Shown here piece after piece: positions 36,933 to 44,171 of a stretch of 64,000 bases of DNA. A program made the translations under genes and the position numbers. Within the stretch, counting starts at the first letter, position 1. Every line of letters begins with the position of its first letter. Below the pieces are notes generated by a model, which saw nothing but the letters and a program-made list of their open reading frames with translations, did not search any database and was not told the DNA's origin. Source of the DNA: Methylophilus sp. 14. GTDB lineage: Bacteria > Pseudomonadota > Gammaproteobacteria > Burkholderiales > Methylophilaceae. Where the stretch lies: positions 92,856 through 156,855 of the forward strand of contig NZ_JADKYS010000003.1 of assembly GCF_015354345.1 (NCBI RefSeq), read 5' to 3'.

Positions 36933-38813
36933 ATGAAAATCCATCTATTACCCGACCAACTGATTTCACAAATTGCTGCCGGAGAAGTAGTTGAGCGCCC
37001 AGCCTCTGCGCTTAAAGAGTTACTGGAAAACAGTGTGGATGCAGGTAGTACGCAAATTCAAGTTGCGTTGCAGCAGGGCGGTATGAAGCTGCTTAAAGTC
37101 AGTGATGATGGGCATGGCATTGCCAAAGACGACCTGGAACTGGCGCTGACACGCCACGCCACCAGCAAGATTCAAAGCCTGGAAGACCTGGAGCAAGTCG
37201 GTAGCCTGGGCTTTAGGGGCGAGGCGTTGGCGAGTATCGCCTCAATTTCACGTACGGTGCTGACCAGCCGCCAGCAGGCCGCCAGCCATGCCTGGCAAAT
37301 TGCTGCCGAGGGCACACATGGCCAAGCAATCAGTCCGGCCGCGCTGGATGCGGGCACCATCGTTGAAGTGCATGATTTGTACTTTAATACCCCGGCGCGG
37401 CGCAAGTTTCTTAAAACTGAAAACACCGAGTTTGGTCATTGCGAAGATGCGTTTACACGCGTTGCTTTGTCGCAGCCCAATGTAGGGTTTTTGTTGCAGC
37501 ATAATGGCAAAGCTATTACACGTCTTGCGGCCAATACACCACAACAGCGTATTACTGATGTGCTGGGCAGCGAATTTGCCGCACAAAGCGTGTGGCTGGA
37601 AGAAGAGAGCGGCGGTTTGCGGCTGTGGGGCATGACCGCCTCGCCGACGTATCAACGCCATAGCCGCGATAGCCAATATGTATTTGTGAATGGCCGATTT
37701 GTGCGTGACAAATTGATTGCTCACGCGATTAAACAAGCCTATCAAGATGTGTTGCACGGCGACAAACATCCCGCTTTTGTGCTGTTTTTGGAGCTCGATC
37801 CGTCATTGGTCGATGTCAACGTACACCCGGCCAAAACCGAAGTGCGCTTTCGCGAATCGCAAGCCGTGCATCGATTTATCTTCCACAGCTTGCACAAAGC
37901 TCTAGGCAAAACCTCAGTCGAGATTCAGGCCAGCCAGCCTGTGCAAGCACCATTTAACCCGTTCCGGCCCGCAAATGTGCCTGCTTTCACTATGCCGCGC
38001 GAGCAGGTAGAAATGCCACTACAAAGCCGCCCGGCATTTGGTGGCAACTATCAACCGGCTGTGAATAATGGCGCGGCATTGGCGCAGCAGTTTTACGGTC
38101 AGCTTTATGGCGATTTAACCCCCACGGCGACTGCTGGAAATATTGAAGAAAGTGATTCTTCAGTCAGTTTGCAGGAAGTCGCATCTGTGATGGCAACCTC
38201 TGTCGCACCAGAAGCGCCGCAGCAATATCCCTTAGGCTTCGCGCTAGGCCAGTTGCACGGTATTTATATCCTGGCTCAGAATACACAAGGCATGGTGGTG
38301 GTGGATATGCACGCCGCGCATGAGCGCATTATGTATGAGCGCCTGAAAAACGCCCTGAGCGAACAGGCGATTGCCACGCAGCCGTTGCTTATCCCGATTA
38401 GCTTCTACGCCGAAAAGGTCGAAGTCGCCACACTGCAAAGTCTGCAAGGCAGCGATACCTTGCAACAGCTAGGGTTTGATCTCGCGACTTTATCCCCCAC
38501 CACCATTGCCATCCGCGCCGTACCAACCATGCTGCAAGACGCAGATGCTGTTGCTTTGGCACGCGCCGTGTTGCGTGACTTGCATGAGTATGGCGCGAGC
38601 CGGGTATTGCTTGAGCGGCAAAATGAAGTGTTAGGCACCATGGCCTGCCATTCAGCCGTACGCGCGAATAGACAACTCACCGTCACAGAAATGAATGCGT
38701 TGCTGCGGGATATGGAAGCGACTGAGCGTAGCGGGCAATGCAACCACGGCAGACCGACCTGGTTTCAGGTGAGTTTGAATGATCTGGATAAGATGTTTAT
38801 GCGGGGGCAATAA
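36933..38813 (+). CDS. mutL: DNA mismatch repair protein MutL
   Basis: MutL links mismatch recognition by MutS to strand removal. The 626-residue protein has a GHKL ATPase domain (LLENSVDAG, DDGHGI, GFRGEALASI), a Gln/Pro/Ala-rich linker (about 330-430) and a C-terminal dimerisation domain. The C-terminus carries the endonuclease signature DMHAAHERIMYE, close to DQHA-x2-E-x4-E, with ACHSAVRA and QCNHGRPT. This suggests a nicking MutL, as in bacteria without MutH. ATG 36933 is preferred to the GTG one codon earlier. Confidence 0.95.
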   Translation: MKIHLLPDQLISQIAAGEVVERPASALKELLENSVDAGSTQIQVALQQGGMKLLKVSDDGHGIAKDDLELALTRHATSKIQSLEDLEQVGSLGFRGEALASIASISRTVLTSRQQAASHAWQIAAEGTHGQAISPAALDAGTIVEVHDLYFNTPARRKFLKTENTEFGHCEDAFTRVALSQPNVGFLLQHNGKAITRLAANTPQQRITDVLGSEFAAQSVWLEEESGGLRLWGMTASPTYQRHSRDSQYVFVNGRFVRDKLIAHAIKQAYQDVLHGDKHPAFVLFLELDPSLVDVNVHPAKTEVRFRESQAVHRFIFHSLHKALGKTSVEIQASQPVQAPFNPFRPANVPAFTMPREQVEMPLQSRPAFGGNYQPAVNNGAALAQQFYGQLYGDLTPTATAGNIEESDSSVSLQEVASVMATSVAPEAPQQYPLGFALGQLHGIYILAQNTQGMVVVDMHAAHERIMYERLKNALSEQAIATQPLLIPISFYAEKVEVATLQSLQGSDTLQQLGFDLATLSPTTIAIRAVPTMLQDADAVALARAVLRDLHEYGASRVLLERQNEVLGTMACHSAVRANRQLTVTEMNALLRDMEATERSGQCNHGRPTWFQVSLNDLDKMFMRGQ

Positions 38814-38818
38814 CTTTA

Positions 38819-39163
38819 ATGAATAAGTTATTACTGGGTATATTTTTCACTTTCGTTTCATTTGCTTCTCATGTCTATGCGTCTTGCGGAGAGGAAAATG
38901 GGGCTGCCTCGGTAAAGGATAGATTAGAGTACCCTCTGGAGTCCCGAAGATTAAGGGAGGAGGGGAAAACGATTTTGAAGGTATTGGTTGATAAAACGGG
39001 TCATCTAGTTGAGGTCAAAGTACATGAATCTAGCGGATTTAGTCGATTAGACGAAGTGGCTATGGAGTCAGTCAAATCTTTTTGTTTTATTCCAGCAAGA
39101 AAAGCAGGAGAACCTTTTGCTGCCTGGATTCTGGTGCCCATTACTTTTAAGTTAGATCAGTAA
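38819..39163 (+). CDS. small secreted protein with a stand-alone TonB C-terminal domain
   Basis: A 114-residue protein starting 5 nt after the mutL stop. It has a signal peptide (about 1-21, ending in VYA) and then a domain resembling TonB_C (KTILKVLVDKTGHLVEVKV, SGFSRLDEVAMES, FIPARKAGEPFAAWILVPI). It lacks the membrane anchor and proline-rich spacer of a real TonB, so it is probably not an energy transducer. Two cysteines (about 23 and 92) may form a disulfide. Its codons are clearly more A/T-rich than those of mutL, hinting at later acquisition. Function unknown. Confidence 0.75.
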   Translation: MNKLLLGIFFTFVSFASHVYASCGEENGAASVKDRLEYPLESRRLREEGKTILKVLVDKTGHLVEVKVHESSGFSRLDEVAMESVKSFCFIPARKAGEPFAAWILVPITFKLDQ

Positions 39164-39227
39164 ATCAAAGCATGATCTCTCTGCATTTTTGTTGGATTGC
39201 CCGATAGACATCATTCAGAGTCGCAAT

Positions 39228-39256
39228 AAAAAGGCCTATGCAAAATAGGCCTTTTT
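39228..39256. terminator. bidirectional terminator
   Basis: AAAAAGGCCTA and TAGGCCTTTTT flank the 7-nt loop tgcaaaa. It serves the mutL unit on plus and the SnoaL-like gene on minus, which ends at 39269. Confidence 0.9.
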
Positions 39257-39268
39257 ATTGTCTTAACG

Positions 39269-39754
39269 TTACTGAATTACCCCTAGCTGTTTAAACAAGC
39301 CATACGCATCCAGCACATCCCAGTGCTCGGCCAGCTTTCCGTTCTCTATTCTGAAAATATCTACGGCATAAATACGGTAATGCTTGCCAGTGGCAGGGAT
39401 GCCTAACCATTCACCTTGTTGGGTGCCAGAATAGACGCCATAGGCCCAGACTGTGTCACCTTCAGCGACCAGTTTTTCTAGTTGATAGTGCCAGTCAGGG
39501 ACGGCTTTAAACCAGTCGGCAAAAAACTGTTGAAATCCACTTAAACCTTGTGGCACGAGCGGGTTGTGTTGAATATAGCCTGGCTGCATGTAGTTAGGCA
39601 GTTGGCCCAGGTCTTTTTTTACAAAAACGGCCTGGGCAAAATCTGCTAGCAGTTGTTTATTTTGTTGCGTTTGGTCTTGTGCCATGGTGAGGTTTCCTTT
39701 CGTTATCAGGGTGGTGAATAGCAAAGCGGTAAGCAGGGGTTTAAATAGCTTCAT
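39269..39754 (-). CDS. secreted SnoaL-like (ester cyclase family) protein
   Basis: A 161-residue precursor with an N-terminal signal sequence (about 1-25, ending MAQ) and a SnoaL/NTF2-like fold. The segments YIQHNPLVPQGLSGFQQFF, WAYGVYSGTQQG and AVDIFRIENGKLAEHWD are typical of this family, many members of which are annotated ester cyclases without known substrate. It is divergent from an HxlR-type regulator gene, the usual arrangement for a regulator and its target. A role in stress response or detoxification is possible but unproven. Confidence 0.78.
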   Translation of the reverse strand: MKLFKPLLTALLFTTLITKGNLTMAQDQTQQNKQLLADFAQAVFVKKDLGQLPNYMQPGYIQHNPLVPQGLSGFQQFFADWFKAVPDWHYQLEKLVAEGDTVWAYGVYSGTQQGEWLGIPATGKHYRIYAVDIFRIENGKLAEHWDVLDAYGLFKQLGVIQ

Positions 39755-39818
39755 TGCGTTTCCTTTTATGGTTAAAAAATGCTTGCGTGGAAGAGGTGTT
39801 GCGCATGATAATTTCTAT

Positions 39819-39854
39819 AGTTACTTTTAGTAAGTATGCACCTTAAAGTAACTT
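39819..39854. promoter_or_regulatory. candidate HxlR operator between the divergent genes
   Basis: TTACT-TTT-AGTAA (39821-39833) is a perfect dyad, and AAGT-A-ACTT (39846-39854) is a second one. AGTTACTT at 39819 is also repeated inverted as AAGTAACT at 39846. The spacing of about 25 bp between the centres and the position between the HxlR gene and its divergent neighbour fit a regulator site. Confidence 0.55.
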
Positions 39855-39902
39855 ATGTAATTGATATTCACTGAATTGGCCTTGGATACACAGGGAGTGG
39901 CT

Positions 39903-40343
39903 ATGCTTGAAGAGATTGAACAACCATTGCAGATTGCGCCTAGCTGGAATGCCTATCAGGCAGAGTGCCCGACGCGCTTGATGTTGAACCGCATTGCGGA
40001 TAAATGGACGGTGCTGGTGTTAGGCCTGCTTGAGAATGAAACCAAACGCTTTAGTACTTTGCAGCGTGAGATCGGCGGTATTTCACAAAAGATGTTGACG
40101 CAAACATTGCGAGGATTAGAGCGTGACGGCTTGGTAGCGCGTAAAATTTACCCTTCTGTGCCACCAAAAGTGGAATATACGATTACGCCATTGGGTAACA
40201 CACTGGTAGGTTTACTGGCTTCATTGCGCGTATGGTCAGAAGCGAATATTGAACAGGTACTGCTAGCGCAAAGCCATTATGATCAACTTTCGCAAGAGGC
40301 GCTTAATCAGGAGATGAGTGGCATCAGAAGAGTTCGATTCTGA
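39903..40343 (+). CDS. HxlR-family transcriptional regulator
   Basis: A 146-residue winged-helix regulator. It keeps the family pattern of a Cys near the N-terminus followed by LMLNRIADKWTVLVLGLL, then RFSTLQREI, ISQKMLTQTLRGLERDGLV and PPKVEYTITPLG. The ATG at 39903 has a gggag ribosome site; an upstream TTG (39861) would run through the operator region. HxlR proteins often sense electrophiles or oxidants through the N-terminal cysteine and repress a divergent gene, here the SnoaL-like protein (inference). Confidence 0.9.
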   Translation: MLEEIEQPLQIAPSWNAYQAECPTRLMLNRIADKWTVLVLGLLENETKRFSTLQREIGGISQKMLTQTLRGLERDGLVARKIYPSVPPKVEYTITPLGNTLVGLLASLRVWSEANIEQVLLAQSHYDQLSQEALNQEMSGIRRVRF

Positions 40344-40387
40344 CCGTGGGACTAAACCGATAGTGCATCGTATAGATGGTCTACTCT

Positions 40388-40416
40388 AAAAAGCCTTGTT
40401 GATGACAAGGCTTTTT
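40388..40416 (+). terminator. Rho-independent terminator after the HxlR gene
   Basis: AAAAAGCCTTGT and ACAAGGCTTTTT form a perfect 12-bp stem with loop tgatg. Confidence 0.9.
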
Positions 40417-40531
40417 AGCATTTAAGCCACGCTCAAGTTACGTGCGCGACTTCTTTCAAATTAACTCATTGCAAATATTGTTAATATAAGTTAATAATAG
40501 TGGGCTTTTATTGTTAATTTGGAGAGTGAAG

Positions 40532-41110
40532 ATGAAATTGTTTAAACATTCATACAAGCAAGGCATGGCTGCATTATTGGGCTTGGCTATGCTGGGCGGA
40601 ATTGCGACCAGCGCACAGGCGGCAACTGTGTCAGAAGGCGTTACGGTGATTCCGGGCACGTATCTGTTTGATTTTGATGCGGGCTCATTAACGTCTGGCC
40701 CTGGTGCTGATGTTTGGTGGGAGCAAATTACCGCTACTAGCCGTGTATTGATGCCATATTCAACGGCACAACTTGCTTATGTGGGCCAAGTAGGCGTGGG
40801 TGGTTTGAGTTTTAATGACTTGACTGTGCATGACCTCGAGGCGCTGACTTATTCTTCTAGCGGCATTAGCGGTGGCGATGTGGGCAGTTTGTTAACGGCC
40901 AACTCCGTATTTGCAGTGAAAACTAATGAAGGTAATTACGGCAAGGTGTTAGTCACTTTCCCGTTTTTTCAGTCCTACCAGAACAACGGGTTGGGTGTGT
41001 ACTGGGTGACCATGGGGCCAACCATGCCAGTGCCTGAGGCAGATACCTATAGCATGTTGCTGGCAGGTTTTGGTTTGATGGCAGCGGTTGTGCGTCGCCG
41101 TTCAGCCTGA
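40532..41110 (+). CDS. PEP-CTERM sorting-domain protein
   Basis: A 192-residue exported protein. It has an N-terminal signal peptide (about 1-29, ending AQA), a middle rich in Gly, Ser and Thr, and a C-terminal PEP-CTERM anchor: VPEADTYSMLLAGFG followed by a hydrophobic stretch and the basic RRRSA end. This marks it for an exosortase, usually in exopolysaccharide-producing bacteria. No exosortase is in the window. ATG 40532 has a strong ggagag ribosome site; an upstream in-frame ATG at 40511 precedes that site and is rejected. The middle domain was not recognised. Confidence 0.85.
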   Translation: MKLFKHSYKQGMAALLGLAMLGGIATSAQAATVSEGVTVIPGTYLFDFDAGSLTSGPGADVWWEQITATSRVLMPYSTAQLAYVGQVGVGGLSFNDLTVHDLEALTYSSSGISGGDVGSLLTANSVFAVKTNEGNYGKVLVTFPFFQSYQNNGLGVYWVTMGPTMPVPEADTYSMLLAGFGLMAAVVRRRSA

Positions 41111-41128
41111 TCGCTCGCTTGTTGTGAG

Positions 41129-41155
41129 AAGCCCCGCTTTGTGCGGGGCTTTTTT
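41129..41155 (+). terminator. Rho-independent terminator after the PEP-CTERM gene
   Basis: AAGCCCCGC and GCGGGGCTT around loop tttgt, followed by a T-run. Confidence 0.9.
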
Positions 41156-41164
41156 ATATATTGA

Positions 41165-41878
41165 TTATGCGAGTAGCAAAAATACTGTGGGTTTTTTGTG
41201 CACATCCGGCAAGCTTGTTTTTTTCCAGTCGGCAATCGTTTTAGTCACAATCAATTCATCCGCTGCGGTGATATTGCAAGCCACACATAGGCGGGTCAGC
41301 GGTTGCAGGTTGGCAACCAGGTCTTCAAGCACGTGTTGGTTGCGGTAGGGCGTTTCGATAAATAACTGCGTGGCCTGCTGTTTTCTAGAATCAAACTCTA
41401 TGCCTTTGATCGTTTTGATGCGTTCAGTTTTATCGCTGGGTAGATAGCCTAAGAACGTGAAGCGTTGACCGTTGAGGCCGCTCGCCATCAAACTCAGTAA
41501 CAAACTGCTGGGGCCGATTAAAGGCACTAAACGTATACCTTTGTGATGGGCGACGGCGGCTAATGCGGCGCCGGGGTCAGCAATGCCAGGGCAGCCAGCT
41601 TCGCTCATCAAGCCAACATCTGTGCCTTGCTGTATGACTTTTAATAGCTGGGGCAAGTCCTTGCTGGGCGTGTCTTTGGTTAAGACAGACAACGACAAAT
41701 CACGGATAGGTACCGGGTGGCCACTGGCGGCTAAAAACTGGCGGGCTGTTTTCTCGTTTTCGACAATAAAATGCCGCAAGCTGTGCATGCGTTGCACCAC
41801 TTCTGCTGGTAGTACTTGTTGTGGCGTAGTGCCTTCAGCGAGAGGAACGGGGATGAAATATAAAGTACCGGCAGCCAT
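41165..41878 (-). CDS. RsmI-like SAM-dependent methyltransferase (tetrapyrrole methylase fold)
   Basis: A 237-residue protein of the tetrapyrrole-methylase superfamily, related to but shorter than RsmI, the 16S rRNA 2'-O-methyltransferase. Visible motifs are LMSEAGCPGIADPGA, VPLIGPSSLLLSLMASGLNG and LFIETPYRN. Start at 41878 (MAAGTLYFIPVPL) matches the family; an extended reading to 41980 is disfavoured. Beta- and gammaproteobacteria often have this paralogue near maf and yceD. Substrate not known. Confidence 0.83.
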   Translation of the reverse strand: MAAGTLYFIPVPLAEGTTPQQVLPAEVVQRMHSLRHFIVENEKTARQFLAASGHPVPIRDLSLSVLTKDTPSKDLPQLLKVIQQGTDVGLMSEAGCPGIADPGAALAAVAHHKGIRLVPLIGPSSLLLSLMASGLNGQRFTFLGYLPSDKTERIKTIKGIEFDSRKQQATQLFIETPYRNQHVLEDLVANLQPLTRLCVACNITAADELIVTKTIADWKKTSLPDVHKKPTVFLLLA

Positions 41879-42005
41879 AGCAATATCAACGAATTGTGAA
41901 AGCCGGATTATCCCATGACCGGCAAGAAAAAAGCATTCTTGTGCAAGAATGCTTTTGAAGATGATGTTACGTTGTGGCATCCATGCGGACGGGTGCCAGC
42001 TAAGG

Positions 42006-43448
42006 TTAATATTTCACTTGCACACGATATTTGAGTGTCACATCACTCTCGGCAGGCACATTGATTTGCCAGCTCGCCTGGTGCGCATTGGTTTTCTTGT
42101 GCGGTTGTGATTCATTGAGAATTTTCCAGTCGCCATTAATTGGCTCTTGCACTGTGACAGTGACGGCTTCTTTTTTAGCGTTGTGCAAGGTGATGGCGTA
42201 GGCACTTTCGTATAAAGGCACCAGGTTGTTGGTTTTGCTCAGGTTTTTAAAGTCGGTTTGTACGCGATCGGCCGTCACATCAAATGCATTCCCGAGTTTG
42301 AGGCGTACGGTATCGTTTTTAGGCGTATGGTCGATCTGGTCTTCACCGACAAATTGGGCGGTGCCGTCGCTGTCTTTTTTATATACGCGCATAGTGCCTT
42401 TGGGCAGCGGAATGCCCAGCTTGCTGCTTTCCTTGTTTTCAAACTCCACAAATACCTGCACCTTTTGCTTTTTCTCTATGTCGCGATATTGGCCTTGGTA
42501 ATAGTAGTCCGCGCCACTGAGCACCAACTCTTTACGCGCTGGGATATGCTGTGCAGAGAGCAGGGCAACCTGTTTGGTTTGGTTCTCGGCAATGGTGGTG
42601 GTGCGTGGCAGCGTGTATAGGTGGTATTCGAGCAGGCCTTGCTCGCTAGGCATGGCAGCATCGGCTACCATGGCTTCGCTGCGCATCATCATGGTTTTGG
42701 GGCGAATCGCTTCGCGTACACGGTTAACATCGCCTGCGACCAGTTGCACCTTGGCATTAGGGTAGGCACTGCCACTGGTGTTGGTGAGCGTGACCCAGCC
42801 TGAGAGGTCAATGGCGTCTTCTTTGCTGCTGAGTTCGGCCACGTAGTCGGCTTTCCATTGCAGGCCGCCAGTGAGGTAGCTGAGCTCCAGGTTGGATTGT
42901 TCTGCTCCCTTGTATTGTACTTGCGTAGTCAGCGTGGGGCGATCTTTGAGCTGGCCGGGCACGTTAGGGTAAACAATGCGGCCAGGTATGCCGGTTTCAA
43001 TACGGTTGCCGATTTTAAGCACCACGCCATCTTGTGCTGACAGCACGGTGGCGGTTTCCTGGGTCTCGGCGCCGGTGCTTGGATTGGTGCGGATAATGGT
43101 GACTTGCTGGCCTACATTTTTCTCCAGCAATTTTTGCGGTGTGAGCAGGTCAAAGTCAAAGTTCTGCTCCAGCACTTGCAGGCTGCTATTGGGCTGCAGG
43201 CTACGCAGCAACGCGGTTTCTGGCTTGATTTGTGCACTCACGTCCCTAAATGACAAGGCAGATAAACCATTGCTCAGGTTCAGTTTGCGGTTGTCTTTGA
43301 CCAGTGCCAGGTCTTCGTTATAGATAGTGACAGCGACACTGGTTTGGTCGGATTGTGGGCTGACGGTAGCGGTTTCTGCCTGGGCGATGGATGTACTGCA
43401 CAGTGAAACACTACCTAAAGAAAACAGCAGCAGGGAGCTGAGTCGCAT
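42006..43448 (-). CDS. DUF4139 family secreted protein
   Basis: A 480-residue exported protein with a signal peptide (about 1-24). The DUF4139 region shows VAVTIYNEDLALVKDNRKL near the N-terminus and the typical LELSYLTGGLQWKADYVAEL and WVTLTNTSGSAYPNAKVQL segments. Beta-rich throughout, with no catalytic motif recognised. Function unknown; probably periplasmic or outer-membrane associated. It is followed 26 nt later by the RsmI-like gene on the same strand. Confidence 0.82.
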   Translation of the reverse strand: MRLSSLLLFSLGSVSLCSTSIAQAETATVSPQSDQTSVAVTIYNEDLALVKDNRKLNLSNGLSALSFRDVSAQIKPETALLRSLQPNSSLQVLEQNFDFDLLTPQKLLEKNVGQQVTIIRTNPSTGAETQETATVLSAQDGVVLKIGNRIETGIPGRIVYPNVPGQLKDRPTLTTQVQYKGAEQSNLELSYLTGGLQWKADYVAELSSKEDAIDLSGWVTLTNTSGSAYPNAKVQLVAGDVNRVREAIRPKTMMMRSEAMVADAAMPSEQGLLEYHLYTLPRTTTIAENQTKQVALLSAQHIPARKELVLSGADYYYQGQYRDIEKKQKVQVFVEFENKESSKLGIPLPKGTMRVYKKDSDGTAQFVGEDQIDHTPKNDTVRLKLGNAFDVTADRVQTDFKNLSKTNNLVPLYESAYAITLHNAKKEAVTVTVQEPINGDWKILNESQPHKKTNAHQASWQINVPAESDVTLKYRVQVKY

Positions 43449-43524
43449 GGTGATCCTCTCGTTGTTATTAAGCGCGTACGCTTGAGACCCACATAACGCA
43501 ACAGCCGTTCAAAAAGTTAACACG

Positions 43525-44121
43525 TTATGCTCGTGGCATTGATAATACATCGACACCGGCCTGTTGCAGCATATTGACCAGTGCGATCAATGGCAAACCA
43601 ATCAAGGCGTTGGGGTCGTCGCCACGCATATAGTCGAGCAGGGCAATGCCCATGCCTTCAGATTTGGCACTGCCTGCGCAGTCGTAAGGTTGCTCTAGGC
43701 GTAAATAGGTTTCAATCTGCGCTGCAGTCAGTGTTTTAAATTTAACAAAGTAAGGCGCGATGGTTGATTGCATGTGCTGGCGATGACTGTCGTACAAGCA
43801 CAGGGCACTATGAAAAATGACCTCTTTGCCGCTGAGCATGGTCAATTGCTTGACGGCATTTTCGTGGTTACCAGGTTTGCCTATTTGTAAGCCATCTACC
43901 GTGGCCACCTGGTCGCAGCCAATAATCAGGGCATTGGGCTGGCTTTCGGCTACTTTGCGTGCTTTGCCTTCGGCTAACCGTAATGAGGTTTGCTCAGGGC
44001 TTTCATTGGGCAAAGGGGTTTCGTCTATCTCTGGTGAAATGCATTCAAACGGCAAATGCAGCTTTTGCAGCACTTCGCGGCGGTAACGTGAAGAAGAGGC
44101 GAGGATAAGTGGTTTGGTCAT
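43525..44121 (-). CDS. maf: Maf-family nucleotide pyrophosphatase (YceF-type)
   Basis: Hydrolyses non-canonical or modified nucleoside triphosphates; the YceF branch prefers 7-methyl-GTP. From Met at 44121 it has 198 residues with the Maf motifs LASSSRYRREVLQ, the ESPEQTSLRLAEGKA substrate loop, GCDQVATVDG and the YceF-like PYDCAGSAKSEG. The start four codons earlier (44133) would fall within the upstream terminator stem, so 44121 is preferred. In E. coli yceF adjoins yceD-rpmF; here the pyruvate carboxylase genes separate them. Confidence 0.9.
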   Translation of the reverse strand: MTKPLILASSSRYRREVLQKLHLPFECISPEIDETPLPNESPEQTSLRLAEGKARKVAESQPNALIIGCDQVATVDGLQIGKPGNHENAVKQLTMLSGKEVIFHSALCLYDSHRQHMQSTIAPYFVKFKTLTAAQIETYLRLEQPYDCAGSAKSEGMGIALLDYMRGDDPNALIGLPLIALVNMLQQAGVDVLSMPRA

Positions 44122-44131
44122 GGTTAAAAGC

Positions 44132-44159
44132 AAAAATCCCTGAATTGCTTCAGGGATTT
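44132..44159 (-). terminator. Rho-independent terminator after pycB
   Basis: On the minus strand AAATCCCTGA and TCAGGGATTT form a 10-bp stem with a 6-nt loop and end in TTT-TTG. It starts 12 nt after the pycB stop and runs up to the maf start. Confidence 0.85.
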
Positions 44160-44171
44160 CTGTTTCATCGA

